Assembly (NCBI GenBank): GCA_963710975.1
Contig: CAVQCG010000004.1
Location: 682,001-746,000 of the forward strand
Origin: JBBQXH01 sp963710975
GTDB lineage: Bacteria > Actinomycetota > Thermoleophilia > Gaiellales > Gaiellaceae
Direction: 5' to 3'
Length of the DNA: 64,000 bases
Shown: one piece after another, positions 1-9,267 of the stretch
Numbering within the stretch: the first letter of the stretch is position 1
How the letters are laid out: each line of letters opens with the position of its first letter
Made by a program: the position numbers and the translations under genes
The notes under the pieces: generated by a model
What the model saw: the letters and a program-made list of their open reading frames with translations, nothing else
Told to the model about the DNA's origin: nothing
Database searches by the model: none

Positions 1-1657
1 TGCGAAATCCACGGCGCCGGATCGCATCGACATCGACGGTCGCGAGAAGGTCGGCGATATAGGTCTCGACGGCACGCGACGGGAACGTCAGGTCACCCAG
101 GTCTGCGTAGGACGCTCGCCGGAACTCCTGACGCGAGTAGTGCTTCGCCAGCTCCTTCTCGAGCTCGGGCGTCGCCTGGATACCCGGTGCTTCGAAGATC
201 TGGATCTGGACTGCCTCCGCGTCGGACTCGCTCGGGCGGACGTGAACGCCGACCTCGACCCCGATCGACTTGAGCAGGTGCCTGTTGACCGCGGCCGGCA
301 TGATCCGAAGATCCTCGACGTGAACGCCGGTCGACGAGATCCCCGCGATCAGCGCCCGCTTGATGAGCCGGCACGCCGGCTGCTGGGATCTGCTCGCGAC
401 GACGCTCGAGCCGCGCTTGAGAGCCGTGCCGAGCGCCATTCCGAGCCGGAGCGCGACTTCGGGAGTCAGGTCGACGTTGACGAGCCCCGAGAGGGTGGCC
501 GCACCGCCGAGGTGGCTGACCGCTCTGGACTCCCAGATCAGATTCCGGTCGACGACCGTGCCTGACTCGACCTCCTTGAACGGGTACACCCGAACCGACG
601 GCATCACGACGCTCTCCGGGCCGAGTGTGCACTCGTCGCCGATGGCAGCGCCTTCGTGGACACGTGCGTGTGCACGCACGTCGCAGGACCTCCCGATCGT
701 GGCCCCCTCGATGAGCACACTGCGCCCGATGTACGTCTCCGCATCGATCACGGAGTGCGTGACCGACGCATGCTCCCTGACCGTCACGCCGGTTGCGAGG
801 ACCGCGTAGGGCCCGACAGTCGCGCTCGAGTTGAGCCGGCAGTAGTTCCCCACGAAGGCCGGGCCCTTGATCCTGTCGAGCTCGTCGAGCTCCACCCCCT
901 CCCCCAGCCAGATGTTTCCGCGCAGCCGGATCCCGGGAATCTGGAGCTTGATCCGCTCGTCGAGTGCGTCGAAGTTCGCCTGCCGGTACTGGTCGAGATT
1001 CCCGATGTCCTGCCAGTAGCCGTCCATCACGTGGCCGTAGAGCGGCCTGCCCATCTCGAGCAGCAGCGGGAACAGCTCCTTCGAGAAGTCGTATGGCCTG
1101 CCGGCCGGAATGTGACGGAGGACCTCGGGCTCGAGCACGTAGATCCCGGTGTTGATCGTGTCCGAGAAGACCTGGCCCCACGACGGCTTCTCGAGGAAGC
1201 GCTCGATCCGGCCCTCCTCGTCGGTGACGACGATCCCGAACTCGAGGGGGTTCTCGACGCTCTTCAGGCCGATTGTGACCGAGGCGCCCCGCTCCCGGTG
1301 GAATGCGAGAAGCGCACCGAGATCGACATCGCAGAGCGCGTCGCCCGAGATCACGACGAAGGTCTCGTCGAGCTGATCCGCGGCCAGTCCGACGGAGCCC
1401 GCCGTCCCGGCAGGCGACTCCTCGACCGAGTACTGCATCCGGACGCCGTGGGACTCACCGTCTCCGAAATACGTCCGGATCGCCTGCGGCATGAACGCGA
1501 CCGTGGTGATGATGTCCTCGAAGCCGTGAAGCTTCAGGAGCTCCACGATGTGCTCCATGCAGGGACGTCCGACGATCGGGACCATCGGCTTCGGCTGGTT
1601 CGAGGTGAGCGGGCGCAGCCGGGTGCCCTCCCCGCCTGCCATCACGACGGCCTTCAC
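1..1657 (-). CDS. Mannose-1-phosphate guanylyltransferase / phosphomannomutase fusion (3' part cut by window edge)
   Basis: This gene encodes a fused sugar-nucleotide enzyme that should make GDP-mannose or a related NDP-sugar for cell-envelope glycans. The protein starts MKAVVMAGGEGTRLRPLT, the nucleotidyltransferase signature loop, and keeps the GDALCDVD metal site near residue 105. Hexapeptide left-handed beta-helix repeats occupy about residues 255-370. A phosphohexomutase-like region then starts around VDLTPEVALRLGMALG, with RSQQPACRLIKRALIAG where the phosphoserine loop is expected. The frame stays open to base 1, so about 552 residues are present and the C-terminus lies outside the window. 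The start is a GTG whose first bases overlap the stop of the upstream PgsA-like gene by 4 bp. The fusion architecture is known from actinobacteria and cyanobacteria; the exact sugar is an inference. Confidence 0.85.
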   Translation of the reverse strand, partial: MKAVVMAGGEGTRLRPLTSNQPKPMVPIVGRPCMEHIVELLKLHGFEDIITTVAFMPQAIRTYFGDGESHGVRMQYSVEESPAGTAGSVGLAADQLDETFVVISGDALCDVDLGALLAFHRERGASVTIGLKSVENPLEFGIVVTDEEGRIERFLEKPSWGQVFSDTINTGIYVLEPEVLRHIPAGRPYDFSKELFPLLLEMGRPLYGHVMDGYWQDIGNLDQYRQANFDALDERIKLQIPGIRLRGNIWLGEGVELDELDRIKGPAFVGNYCRLNSSATVGPYAVLATGVTVREHASVTHSVIDAETYIGRSVLIEGATIGRSCDVRAHARVHEGAAIGDECTLGPESVVMPSVRVYPFKEVESGTVVDRNLIWESRAVSHLGGAATLSGLVNVDLTPEVALRLGMALGTALKRGSSVVASRSQQPACRLIKRALIAGISSTGVHVEDLRIMPAAVNRHLLKSIGVEVGVHVRPSESDAEAVQIQIFEAPGIQATPELEKELAKHYSRQEFRRASYADLGDLTFPSRAVETYIADLLATVDVDAIRRRGFR

Positions 1658-2211
1658 CGGACGACCCGCCAGACCTTGACGACGTAGTCGAGACCGGCCA
1701 GCACCGCGCCGCCGACACCGATCCAGAAGAGGACGAGCGGCCAGTCCGTCCCGGCCGGCGTCGCCAGGATCCCGACGATCGACGCGTAGAGCAGCCACGT
1801 CGCCGCCTTGCCGAGGAAGCTGACCTCGAACGTGTACCCGCGCTTCACGGCGAAACGGGAGCCACCGACCAGGATGACGTCTCGCAGGAGGATGATCGCG
1901 AGCGCAGGCCAGGGGAGCCTCCCCTCGATCCAGAGCAGGACGATCGCGGCATCGATCATCAGCCGGTCGGCGAGGGGATCGGCGAGCTTCCCGAAGTCCG
2001 ACTCCACGTGCCAACGTCGGGCGAGGAACCCGTCGATCTGGTCGGTGATCCCCGCGACTGCGAACACGATCGCCGCCGCGACGCTGTGTCCCTCGTCGGA
2101 TCTCAGGACGAGCACGACGAAGAGTGGAATGAGCGCGAAACGCGCGACGGTCAGCGCATTCGGGAGCTGCGAAAGCGGCGGCGCAACCGAGGGCGTTGCC
2201 GAACGATCCAC
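1654..2211 (-). CDS. CDP-alcohol phosphatidyltransferase (PgsA-like)
   Basis: This is an integral membrane enzyme of about 185 residues that transfers an alcohol phosphate onto CDP-diacylglycerol in phospholipid synthesis. It has the family start LPNALTVARFALIPLFVV and the metal-binding motif spread over TDQIDGFLARR and FGKLADPLADR, matching D-G-x2-A-R-x8-G-x3-D-x3-D. Four or more hydrophobic segments follow. I chose the GTG at 2211, just upstream of a divergent gene, because further upstream the frame is antisense to that gene. Its stop overlaps the GTG of the sugar-nucleotide gene (GTGA), so the two are probably one operon. The alcohol, glycerol-3-phosphate or inositol phosphate, cannot be decided from the sequence. 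Confidence 0.85.
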   Translation of the reverse strand: MDRSATPSVAPPLSQLPNALTVARFALIPLFVVLVLRSDEGHSVAAAIVFAVAGITDQIDGFLARRWHVESDFGKLADPLADRLMIDAAIVLLWIEGRLPWPALAIILLRDVILVGGSRFAVKRGYTFEVSFLGKAATWLLYASIVGILATPAGTDWPLVLFWIGVGGAVLAGLDYVVKVWRVVR

Positions 2212-2271
2212 GAAGTCAAGGATAGTCTCCCCCCGTCCGGGCGGCTTCTCGGCTCCTGCTAGTCTCGCCGC

Positions 2272-3286
2272 GTGGTCGAGCGTTTGTCTCTGCCCGGTTT
2301 CGTCAACGCCCACAGCCATGCGTTCCAGCGGTCGATGCGAGGTCGGGTCGAGGGCGGCGACTTCTGGGCGTGGCGCGACGCGATGCTCGTAGAGGCGGGC
2401 CGGCTCACTCCCGACGGAGTTCGATCGCAGTACGCTGAGACCTACCGCGAGATGCTCGGAGCGGGATTCACCGCGGTCGGGGAGTTTCACTACGTCGGGG
2501 TCGCCGAGGGGTTTGCAGCCGCCGAAGCGGCGCACGAGGTCGACATCGACCTCGTCCTCCTCCACGTCGCCTACGGCCGCGGAGGCATCGCCCGCTTTCG
2601 CCAGGAATCCGTGGCCGCATACCTCGACGAAGTCGAGAGCCTGCGCAAGGCCGGGATCGAGGTCGGCGTCGCCCCCCACTCCGTCCGGGCGTGCCCGCGG
2701 GACTGGCTCGAGGAGATCGGGCGCTACGCGACGTCGGAAGGCCTCGTGCTCCACGTCCACGCCGACGAGCAACCCCGCGAGATCGAGGAGTGCGTCGCCG
2801 AGCACGGCATCCGACCCGTCGAGCTGCTTGCGGAGGCGGGTTGCCTCGGCCCGCGAACCACGATCGTGCACGGAACACACGCGAGCGATGTCGAGCTCGA
2901 CCTGATCGCCGAGGCTGGGGCTCGGATCTGCGTCTGCCCCACGACAGAGGCGAACCTCGGCGACGGCTTCGCGCCGGTGGAGCGGATCACGCGAGCGTGG
3001 AATCGGGATCTCGATCGGTACCGACTCGAACGTCCGCATCGACCCCCTCGAGGAGCTGCGAGAGCTCGAGGGAATCGCTCGCCGCCAGGCGATGCGGCGC
3101 AACGTCGTCCCGCCGGAGGTTCTCCTCCGCTTCGGGACGGCGGAAGGCGCGGCCTCGCTGGGCCTCACGACCTGGCGGAGCGTCGAGATCGACCTCGACC
3201 ACCGCTCGCTCGCGAGCGTCCCCGTAGGCGAGGTGGAGGCAGCGCTCGTCTTCGGCTGCGGCGCTGACGTCTTCGCAACCGTCTGA
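2272..3286 (+). CDS. hutF: Formimidoylglutamate deiminase (HutF-like amidohydrolase), one frameshift
   Basis: This amidohydrolase-superfamily protein resembles HutF, which deiminates N-formimino-L-glutamate in histidine degradation. Visible motifs are LPGFVNAHSHAFQRSMRG (metal HxH), VAPHSVRAC, LVLHVHADEQ, TIVHGTHAS and CPTTEANLGDG. The reading frame changes near 2998-3000: ERITRAW continues out of frame, while one extra base restores GIGISIGTDSNVRIDPLEEL with the last metal Asp, ending at 3286. Length 1015 nt fits 338 codons plus one base. The protein begins almost at the HxH motif, so the usual N-terminal beta-sandwich of about 45 residues is absent or reduced. No other hut genes are adjacent. 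The start is GTG at 2272, divergent from the PgsA-like gene. Confidence 0.75.
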
Positions 3287-3423
3287 GCCTCCCTAGCCGA
3301 ACGGTCAGGACCGCAAGCCAGGACTAGCCGAACAGGGCGTCGTGGCTTGGCGATGGCCTGGCTAGCGTCAGATCATGGGCCGCGAAAGACGATGGCCGAC
3401 CACTCCGGTCGGATGGCGTACGC

Positions 3424-4692
3424 GTGTACCAGGTTGAGAGCACGGCGGCGGTGGCCCGGGTTCACCGGGCGCTTCTCACCCGCCGCCTGAACGTCAGCCG
3501 GACGGTCGTTCTCCTCGGACTGACGAGCCTCTTCACCGACATCTCGTCGGAGATGGTCGCGACGATCCTGCCCGTGTACCTCGTCTACACGCTCGGTCTC
3601 TCGCCGTTCCAGTTCGGGATCATCGACGGTATCTACCAGGGCGCGTCGGCTCTCGTGCGCGTCGGGTCGGGATTCGTGTCCGACCGCTGGCAGAGGTACA
3701 AGACCGTTGCCGGGGTCGGGTACGGCCTGTCCGCGGTCTGCAAGCTGGCGTTCCTGGCCGTTGGGAGCGCCTGGGGTGCAGTCGGAGCCGTCGTCTTGCT
3801 CGACCGCACCGGCAAGGGCATCCGCACATCGCCGCGCGACGCGATGATCTCCCTCAGCACGCCTCGCGCGAAGCTCGGAACCGCCTTCGGCGTCCATCGG
3901 GCTCTCGATACGACAGGCGCCATGCTCGGGCCGCTCATCGGCTTCGGAATCCTCCTCGCTGCCCCTGACTCGTTCGACTCGATCTTCGTCGTGAGCTTCT
4001 GCTTCGCCCTCATCGGGCTCGGCATCCTCGCGCTCTTCGTCAAGAATCCGCCGCCGCGACCGGCCGCAGCCGAGACGAGGGAGCCCAAGGTGACGTTGCG
4101 CTCCGCTGCCGGCCTCCTCAAGGGGAGCCGCTACCGCGCGCTCGTCATCGCCGGGTCCGTCCTCAGCCTCGCGACGATCAGCGACGGGTTCATCTACCTC
4201 GGTCTACAGCGGAATCTCGACTTCGACACCAGTTTCTTCCCGCTCCTCTTCGTCGGGACGTCGTTCGTCTACATGCTCCTGGCCGTTCCGATTGGCCGAC
4301 TCGCCGACCGGATCGGTCGGGGCCGGGTGTTCGTGTCCGGGTATGCCCTGCTTCTCATCGTCTACCTGTCGCTGCTCCTCCCCTCCGGCGGCATCGGCGT
4401 GCTCCTCGTCTACATCGCGATTCTCGGAACGTTCTACGCTGCAACGGACGGCGTCCTCATGGCCCTCACCGGTGCGGTTCTCCCGGCGTCGCTCCAGGCG
4501 AGCGGCCTCTCCCTCGTGGTCACGGCGACGGGTCTGGCGCGACTCGTCGCCTCGATCGCCTTCGGTGCGCTCTGGACCTGGGCCGGCCTCCAGACGGCCG
4601 TCGTGATCTTCGGCGGGGCCCTCGTGCTCGCCCTTCTCTTTGCCGCGGTCGTGTTGCGGCGCACATCTGCTCAGGCTGCCTATGCCGCGTAG
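3424..4692 (+). CDS. MFS transporter
   Basis: This gene encodes a major facilitator superfamily permease of 422 residues with about twelve hydrophobic segments. The first helix region carries LFTDISSEMVATILPVYL, typical of one MFS branch. The loop between helices 2 and 3 (GSGFVSDRWQRYK) and the matching loop in the second half (GRLADRIGRGRVFV) are the canonical MFS A-motifs. DRTGKGIRTSPRDAMIS is also characteristic of this branch. The substrate is unknown. The start is GTG at 3424, and the 3' end overlaps the next gene by 11 bp, so the two are probably co-transcribed. Confidence 0.85.
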   Translation: MYQVESTAAVARVHRALLTRRLNVSRTVVLLGLTSLFTDISSEMVATILPVYLVYTLGLSPFQFGIIDGIYQGASALVRVGSGFVSDRWQRYKTVAGVGYGLSAVCKLAFLAVGSAWGAVGAVVLLDRTGKGIRTSPRDAMISLSTPRAKLGTAFGVHRALDTTGAMLGPLIGFGILLAAPDSFDSIFVVSFCFALIGLGILALFVKNPPPRPAAAETREPKVTLRSAAGLLKGSRYRALVIAGSVLSLATISDGFIYLGLQRNLDFDTSFFPLLFVGTSFVYMLLAVPIGRLADRIGRGRVFVSGYALLLIVYLSLLLPSGGIGVLLVYIAILGTFYAATDGVLMALTGAVLPASLQASGLSLVVTATGLARLVASIAFGALWTWAGLQTAVVIFGGALVLALLFAAVVLRRTSAQAAYAA

Positions 4693-5677
4693 ACGCCTCG
4701 GGAAGCGCGGGCTCGGATTCGCCCTCCTGACGGCGCTCTGCGTCGTCGGCGCGACCGGTTTCGTCCTCTGGTCGGCGCTCGGCTCGGGTGGAAGCTCGAC
4801 GCCGGCCGCCCAGACCGTGGCGGTCTCGTTGCCGGCAGACCCGATCGTCTTCCGCAGCCTCGACCGAAGCGCTGCGGAGACCTACGGCAGGGTCGCCGTC
4901 GCGTCAGTTGGTGATCCGGCCGCGACGACGACGCTCACAGGTCTCACGTGCGAACGCGTCTACTACGCCGCCGGGCAGGGGATCTGCCTGGAGAAGGTGA
5001 GTGCCGTCAAGTACCGCGCGACACTCTTCGACGCCGACTTTCGGCCGACGCACGAGATCGCTCTCGGAGGGTTCCCGAGCCGTGCCCGAGTCTCTCCGGA
5101 CGGGCGCTACGCAACGGCGACCGTCTTCGCCGCAGGCCACTCGTACGCAAACCCCGGGACATTCTCGACCCAGGCGACCATCATCGACACCGCGAGCGGC
5201 GACGTGGTCGCAGACCTCGAGAAGGACTTCAAGGTCACGCGTGACGGCAAGGCGTTCGATTCGCCCGACTTCAACTTCTGGGGCGTCACGTTCGCAGCGG
5301 ACTCCAATCGCTTCTATGCGACGCTGGGAACGGCTGGAACGACGTACCTCGTCGAGGGCAACGTGCAGGAGCGCACGGCACGTGTGGTGCACGAGAACGT
5401 CGAATGCCCCTCACTCTCGCCGGATGGCACCCGCATCGCCTACAAGAAGCTCGTGGGCGGCAGCGGCATCTGGCGCTTCCACGTCCTCGATCTCGGAACG
5501 ATGAAAGAGACGCCGCTTGCCGAGGATCGGCCGATCGACGATCAGATCGAATGGCTCGACGACAAGAACGTGCTCTACCGCGTCGACGAGGAGATCTGGA
5601 CGGTTCCCGCCGACGGCAGCGGCACCCCGAAGCGCTACCTGGCCGCGGCGGACTCCCCCGCGGTGGTGCGCGGCTAG
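4682..5677 (+). CDS. Membrane-anchored TolB/WD40-like beta-propeller protein
   Basis: The product is about 331 residues. A basic N-terminus (MPRRRLGKRG) is followed by one hydrophobic segment at about residues 8-32, consistent with a type II membrane anchor or uncleaved signal. The rest contains repeated PD40-like blades, for example ARVSPDGRYATATV, CPSLSPDGTRIAYKK and IEWLDDKNVLYRVDE. This suggests an extracytoplasmic beta-propeller, but no enzymatic motif is visible and the function is unknown. I chose the ATG at 4682, which overlaps the MFS gene. An earlier in-frame ATG at 4640 lies deep inside that gene and would hide the membrane segment. The stop codon shares four bases with the convergent proC stop. 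Confidence 0.75.
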   Translation: MPRRRLGKRGLGFALLTALCVVGATGFVLWSALGSGGSSTPAAQTVAVSLPADPIVFRSLDRSAAETYGRVAVASVGDPAATTTLTGLTCERVYYAAGQGICLEKVSAVKYRATLFDADFRPTHEIALGGFPSRARVSPDGRYATATVFAAGHSYANPGTFSTQATIIDTASGDVVADLEKDFKVTRDGKAFDSPDFNFWGVTFAADSNRFYATLGTAGTTYLVEGNVQERTARVVHENVECPSLSPDGTRIAYKKLVGGSGIWRFHVLDLGTMKETPLAEDRPIDDQIEWLDDKNVLYRVDEEIWTVPADGSGTPKRYLAAADSPAVVRG

Positions 5678-6501
5678 CCGCCCGCGGCGAGCTCCCGCGA
5701 GCGGTTCATGGCGGCCTGGATCGCGTTCAGGAACGCCGCCCGGACACCCGCCTGCTCGAGCTCCCGGATGGCAGCGATCGTCGTCCCGCCCGGCGACGTC
5801 ACGAGCTCGCGGAGCTCGACCGGGTGCATTCCCTCGTCCCGCAGGAGCTTGGCTGTCCCGAACATCGTCTGCACGACGAGATCCGTCGAGTTCTCTCGTG
5901 AGAGGCCGAGCAGGATGCCTGCCTCGATCATCGACTCGGCAAGGAGCGCGAAGTAGGCCGGGCCGGAGCCCGAGACTGCCGTGACCGCGTCCATGTAGGG
6001 CTCGGAGACACGCACGGTGCGCCCGACGTGGGCCAGGAGCTCCTCGGCCTGACGGAGATGCGCTTCGCTTGCGTGCGCACCCGGAGCAATCCCAGCCATT
6101 CCCTCGTGCACCGTCGAGGCGGTGTTGGGCATCGCACGAACGACGGGAACCGTGTCGGCGAGATGACGCTCGATCTCGGCCGTCGGGATCGCCGCAGCGA
6201 TCGATAGCACGGTCTGAGCCGATGTGATCGCACCCCCGATCTCGGAGAGAAGCACGCCGATGTCCTGCGGCTTCACCGCGATCACGACGATCCCGGCATC
6301 GGCGATCGCCTCGAGATTCGAGAGCGTTCCGCGTACTCCGTATGCCTCGTGCAGCTCGGACAGACGCTCCTTTCTCCGAGCCGTGACCACGATCCTGTCC
6401 GGTACGCACCAGCCCGAGGAGACGAGACCGGCGACGAGCGCCTCGCCGATCTTTCCCGCGCCGAGAATCGCAATCACGCTCTCTTGAGGCTCCTCGCTCA
6501 C
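5674..6501 (-). CDS. proC: Pyrroline-5-carboxylate reductase
   Basis: ProC reduces 1-pyrroline-5-carboxylate to proline with NAD(P)H in the cytoplasm. The 275-residue length is normal. The N-terminal Rossmann loop reads AILGAGKIGEALVAGL. VVIAVKPQDI and VRAMPNTAS are family motifs, and the C-terminal signature is present as AVSGSGPAYFALLAES and ELVTSPGGTTIAAI. No proA or proB is visible nearby. The gene is convergent with the beta-propeller gene, and both stop codons fall in the same CTAG. Confidence 0.95.
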   Translation of the reverse strand: MSEEPQESVIAILGAGKIGEALVAGLVSSGWCVPDRIVVTARRKERLSELHEAYGVRGTLSNLEAIADAGIVVIAVKPQDIGVLLSEIGGAITSAQTVLSIAAAIPTAEIERHLADTVPVVRAMPNTASTVHEGMAGIAPGAHASEAHLRQAEELLAHVGRTVRVSEPYMDAVTAVSGSGPAYFALLAESMIEAGILLGLSRENSTDLVVQTMFGTAKLLRDEGMHPVELRELVTSPGGTTIAAIRELEQAGVRAAFLNAIQAAMNRSRELAAGG

Positions 6502-6511
6502 CTCGCGGACA

Positions 6512-6964
6512 CTACCCGAGCTCGGTGGTCGCTTCGACCCCGGGCGGCAGCAGGCGAAGAACGTCGATGCGTGAGTTCTCGAGGGCGCGGATGGTGTGTG
6601 CCCGGCCCCCGGGCTCGAAGAAGAACGACCCCGGCCCGTACTCGGTCGTAACGCCTGCGGTGACCACCTCGAGCGATCCGCGCTGAACGAACGTGAACGT
6701 GGGTCCGCCGTTGCGCTGGGACTGCTCGTAGCCCAACGGCAGGACGATCGTCTCGGCGACGACGCTCACGGGGCCCGCAGGAAGGCTCTGGAGCGTCCCG
6801 CGGTCGAGGACCTTCGATACCGACTCCTGAGCCGTCTCCCGCGCCGCGATATGGTCGAAGAGGATTCCCAGGAAGCCGCCGATCAGGAGGGTCGTCAGGG
6901 CAATGCCCGCGGCCGCCTTCGCGGAGATCAGGCGCGTTGGCGTCGGCGGAGGACGATCAGCCAC
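6512..6964 (-). CDS. Membrane-anchored cupin-domain protein
   Basis: This protein of about 150 residues has an N-terminal transmembrane helix (AAAGIALTTLLIGGFLGILF) followed by a small cupin-type beta-barrel. The barrel includes FTFVQRGSLEVV, ..EYGPGSFFFEPGGRAHTIR and a short C-terminal tail. GRAHTI contains the only clear cupin histidine; the usual HxH is not evident, so metal binding is uncertain. I chose the GTG at 6964; the gene overlaps the upstream membrane-protein gene by 37 bp. The role is unknown; a small-molecule sensor or binding function on the outer face is an inference. Confidence 0.65.
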   Translation of the reverse strand: MADRPPPTPTRLISAKAAAGIALTTLLIGGFLGILFDHIAARETAQESVSKVLDRGTLQSLPAGPVSVVAETIVLPLGYEQSQRNGGPTFTFVQRGSLEVVTAGVTTEYGPGSFFFEPGGRAHTIRALENSRIDVLRLLPPGVEATTELG

Positions 6965-7260
6965 GGAAGGTAGATGAGCGGAATGGGCAGCAGGAAGCCC
7001 GAGAGCGCGCATGCCGGGAAGATGACCCAGTGGTACCAGCGGCGGTCCTCGGCTGGGTACGCGTAGTAGACGAGGACGCCAGCGGTGATGAGATACGCCA
7101 TGCCGACGGCGATCTGCGGGCCGTAGCGTCCCTCGCTGATGGCGGCGCCGACGAAGCCACAGGCGGCGCCGAAGCACACGAGCGCGATGGTGAAGGCGGC
7201 CGACAGGGCAATGTCGCCCCACAGCTGCCGGCGAGCGTCAATGCGGTCGGTACTGCCCAC
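6928..7260 (-). CDS. Small multi-pass membrane protein
   Basis: This encodes a 110-residue hydrophobic protein with about four predicted membrane segments, around LSAAFTIALVCFGAACGF, VGMAYLITAGVLVYYAY, WVIFPACALSGFLLPI and a final short one before the basic tail RRRQRA. I recognise no conserved family motif. It starts at an ATG at 7260, divergent from the substrate-binding lipoprotein gene, and overlaps the downstream cupin gene, suggesting an operon of two small membrane proteins. Confidence 0.6.
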   Translation of the reverse strand: MGSTDRIDARRQLWGDIALSAAFTIALVCFGAACGFVGAAISEGRYGPQIAVGMAYLITAGVLVYYAYPAEDRRWYHWVIFPACALSGFLLPIPLIYLPWLIVLRRRQRA

Positions 7261-7357
7261 GACCTGACTCTAGCCAGAACGCGTTCGATGGCCTTCAGGT
7301 CTCCGTCTGTCGTGCCGATAGGAATTGTGGCGTCCCACGACAGAGGGAGGATCGGCG

Positions 7358-9241
7358 GTGCGAGCTACGCTCGGAGTGCTTGCTGTGCTCGGCCTTGTGA
7401 CTCTGGTCGCTGTCTCCGGTTGCGGCGGCAGCGACTCCGCCGGGGTACCGGACACCGGCTCGGGTGCTGCGAACACCGATACGCTGCCTGCCGCAGCGGC
7501 GCCGGGCGGCGTCTACCGGGTCGGCGTCGAGGAGTCCTTCAACTTCACCGATGGATTCGACCCGACCGGCGAATACAGCCTCGACGCGTTCTCGCTGTAC
7601 TCGAGCCTGCTCGTTCGTGGCCTGCTCGGCTACCGGCACGTCGCCGGTGTAGCGGGGAGCGAGCTTGTCCCGGACCTCGCGGTCGGGGAGCCCGAGGTCT
7701 CGACGGACGGATTGACCTGGCGCTTCCGGCTCAAGAGCGGTATCCGATTCGGCCCGCCGGTCAACCGGGAGATCACCTCGAAGGACTTCGTCACTGCCTT
7801 CGAGCGGATCGGGACGCCCTCGATCGGAGCGCAGTACGCCTTCTACTACGACGTGATCGAGGGCATGACTGCGTTTGCGAAGGGCAAGGCAGACACGATC
7901 ACCGGCATCGAGACGCCTGACGACAGGACGATCGTCTTCCGGCTCACCCGGCCGACTGGAGACTTCGGCTACCGGCTCGCGCTACCCGCCGCCGGCCCGA
8001 TCCCCGACGAGGTCGCACGATGCTTTACCGAGCCGGGAGAGTACGGACGCTTCGTCATCGCGTCTGGCCCGTACATGATCGAGGGCAGCGATGCCCTCGA
8101 CACGACCAGCTGCAAGACGATGAAGGCGATCTCCGGCTTCGACCCGGAGAGCTCGCTTTCCCTCGTTCGCAACCCCGAATACGACCCTGCCACCGATGAT
8201 CCCGAGGCACGCCAGAACCTGCCTGACGGCTTCCTGCTGACGATCGACTCGAACGGCGCGGACATCTTCGCGAAGCTCGAGGCGGGAGAGCTCGAAGGGG
8301 AATGGGCGTCCGCTCCGCCGACGGTCTTGAAGCAGTACTCGCAGAGCGGCGACCTGCAGGACCGCCTGAAGGTCAACGACGCGGACGCGATCGCCTTCGT
8401 CTTCCTGAACCTCACCCAGCCGCCCTTCGACGACATCCACGTGCGGAAGGCTGTCAACCTCGCGATGGACAAGCGGGGCCTCCAACTTGCGTGGGGCGGC
8501 GAGCTCGCCGGCGCAATCGCCACGCATGTCTTCCCGGACTCGATCACGGGCGACGAGAACGTCGGCTTCGATCCGTATCCGAGCCCGGACTCGGCCGGTG
8601 ACCTCGACGCGGCAAAGGCTGAGATGGCGAAGTCGGCGTACGACACGGACGGGGACGGCGTGTGCGATGCCGATGTCTGTAAGGCAGTCCTCGACGTCTC
8701 GGTGAGCGCGGGGACCCCGCACCGCATGGCACCAGTCGTCGAGCAGTCACTCGCGAAGGTCGGAATCGAGGTCAAGACCCGGGAGTTCGGCGATCCGTTC
8801 ACGATCCTGCAGACGCCGTCGAAGGACGTCCCGATGTCGCACCTGCCGACCTGGGGCAAGGACTTCCCCAATGCGTCGACGTTCGCCGTTCTCTTCGACG
8901 GGGACCGGATCATTCCGGAGGGGAACGTCAACCTCTCGCTCGTCGGCCTGACTCCCGCGATCGCGAAGACCGTCGGAGTCACCGGCACGGTCACCGGGAT
9001 TCCAAGCGTCGCCTCCCAGCTCGACCGGTGCATGCCCCTCGTCGGGCCGGAGCAGACCTCGTGCTGGGCGGAGCTCGACCGCACGCTCATGGACGACGTG
9101 GTGCCCTGGATCCCCTACCTCGCGCGGGCGAACGTCGATGTGCTCGGCCCGGCGGTCACGCAGTACTCCTACGACCAGTTCTCGACGCAGACCGGATACG
9201 CCCACGTCGCCGTCGATCCGTCGAAGCAGCAAGGATCCTGA
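7358..9241 (+). CDS. ABC transporter substrate-binding lipoprotein, family 5 (peptide/nickel type)
   Basis: This encodes an extracytoplasmic solute-binding protein of about 627 residues of the OppA/DppA class. It starts at a GTG with AGGGAGG about eight bases upstream, and the signal peptide VRATLGVLAVLGLVTLVAVSGC ends in a lipobox-like VSGC. Family features include LVRGLLGYRHV, PDLAVGEPEVSTDGLTWRF.LKSGIRF and HVRKAVNLAMDK. A longer frame beginning at 7325 would bury the signal peptide and lacks a better ribosome site. No permease or ATPase genes are adjacent, so it is an orphan component whose ligand is unknown. A DTDGDGVCDADVCKA segment resembles a calcium-binding loop insertion. Confidence 0.88.
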   Translation: MRATLGVLAVLGLVTLVAVSGCGGSDSAGVPDTGSGAANTDTLPAAAAPGGVYRVGVEESFNFTDGFDPTGEYSLDAFSLYSSLLVRGLLGYRHVAGVAGSELVPDLAVGEPEVSTDGLTWRFRLKSGIRFGPPVNREITSKDFVTAFERIGTPSIGAQYAFYYDVIEGMTAFAKGKADTITGIETPDDRTIVFRLTRPTGDFGYRLALPAAGPIPDEVARCFTEPGEYGRFVIASGPYMIEGSDALDTTSCKTMKAISGFDPESSLSLVRNPEYDPATDDPEARQNLPDGFLLTIDSNGADIFAKLEAGELEGEWASAPPTVLKQYSQSGDLQDRLKVNDADAIAFVFLNLTQPPFDDIHVRKAVNLAMDKRGLQLAWGGELAGAIATHVFPDSITGDENVGFDPYPSPDSAGDLDAAKAEMAKSAYDTDGDGVCDADVCKAVLDVSVSAGTPHRMAPVVEQSLAKVGIEVKTREFGDPFTILQTPSKDVPMSHLPTWGKDFPNASTFAVLFDGDRIIPEGNVNLSLVGLTPAIAKTVGVTGTVTGIPSVASQLDRCMPLVGPEQTSCWAELDRTLMDDVVPWIPYLARANVDVLGPAVTQYSYDQFSTQTGYAHVAVDPSKQQGS

Positions 9242-9267
9242 GCCGCGGTCGCCTCGACTTCTCGCCG

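Noticed and set aside
93..1181. Long open frame inside the sugar-nucleotide gene in another frame of the same strand
   Set aside because: Arg/Gly-rich composition without motifs; the overlapping frame has clear nucleotidyltransferase and hexapeptide motifs.
656..1687. Plus-strand open frame of over 300 codons antisense to the first gene
   Set aside because: Typical high-GC mirror frame; no domain motif and no ribosome site.
2212..3168. Upstream extension of the PgsA-like gene to about 504 residues
   Set aside because: The extra part is antisense to the HutF-like gene and shows no conserved features.
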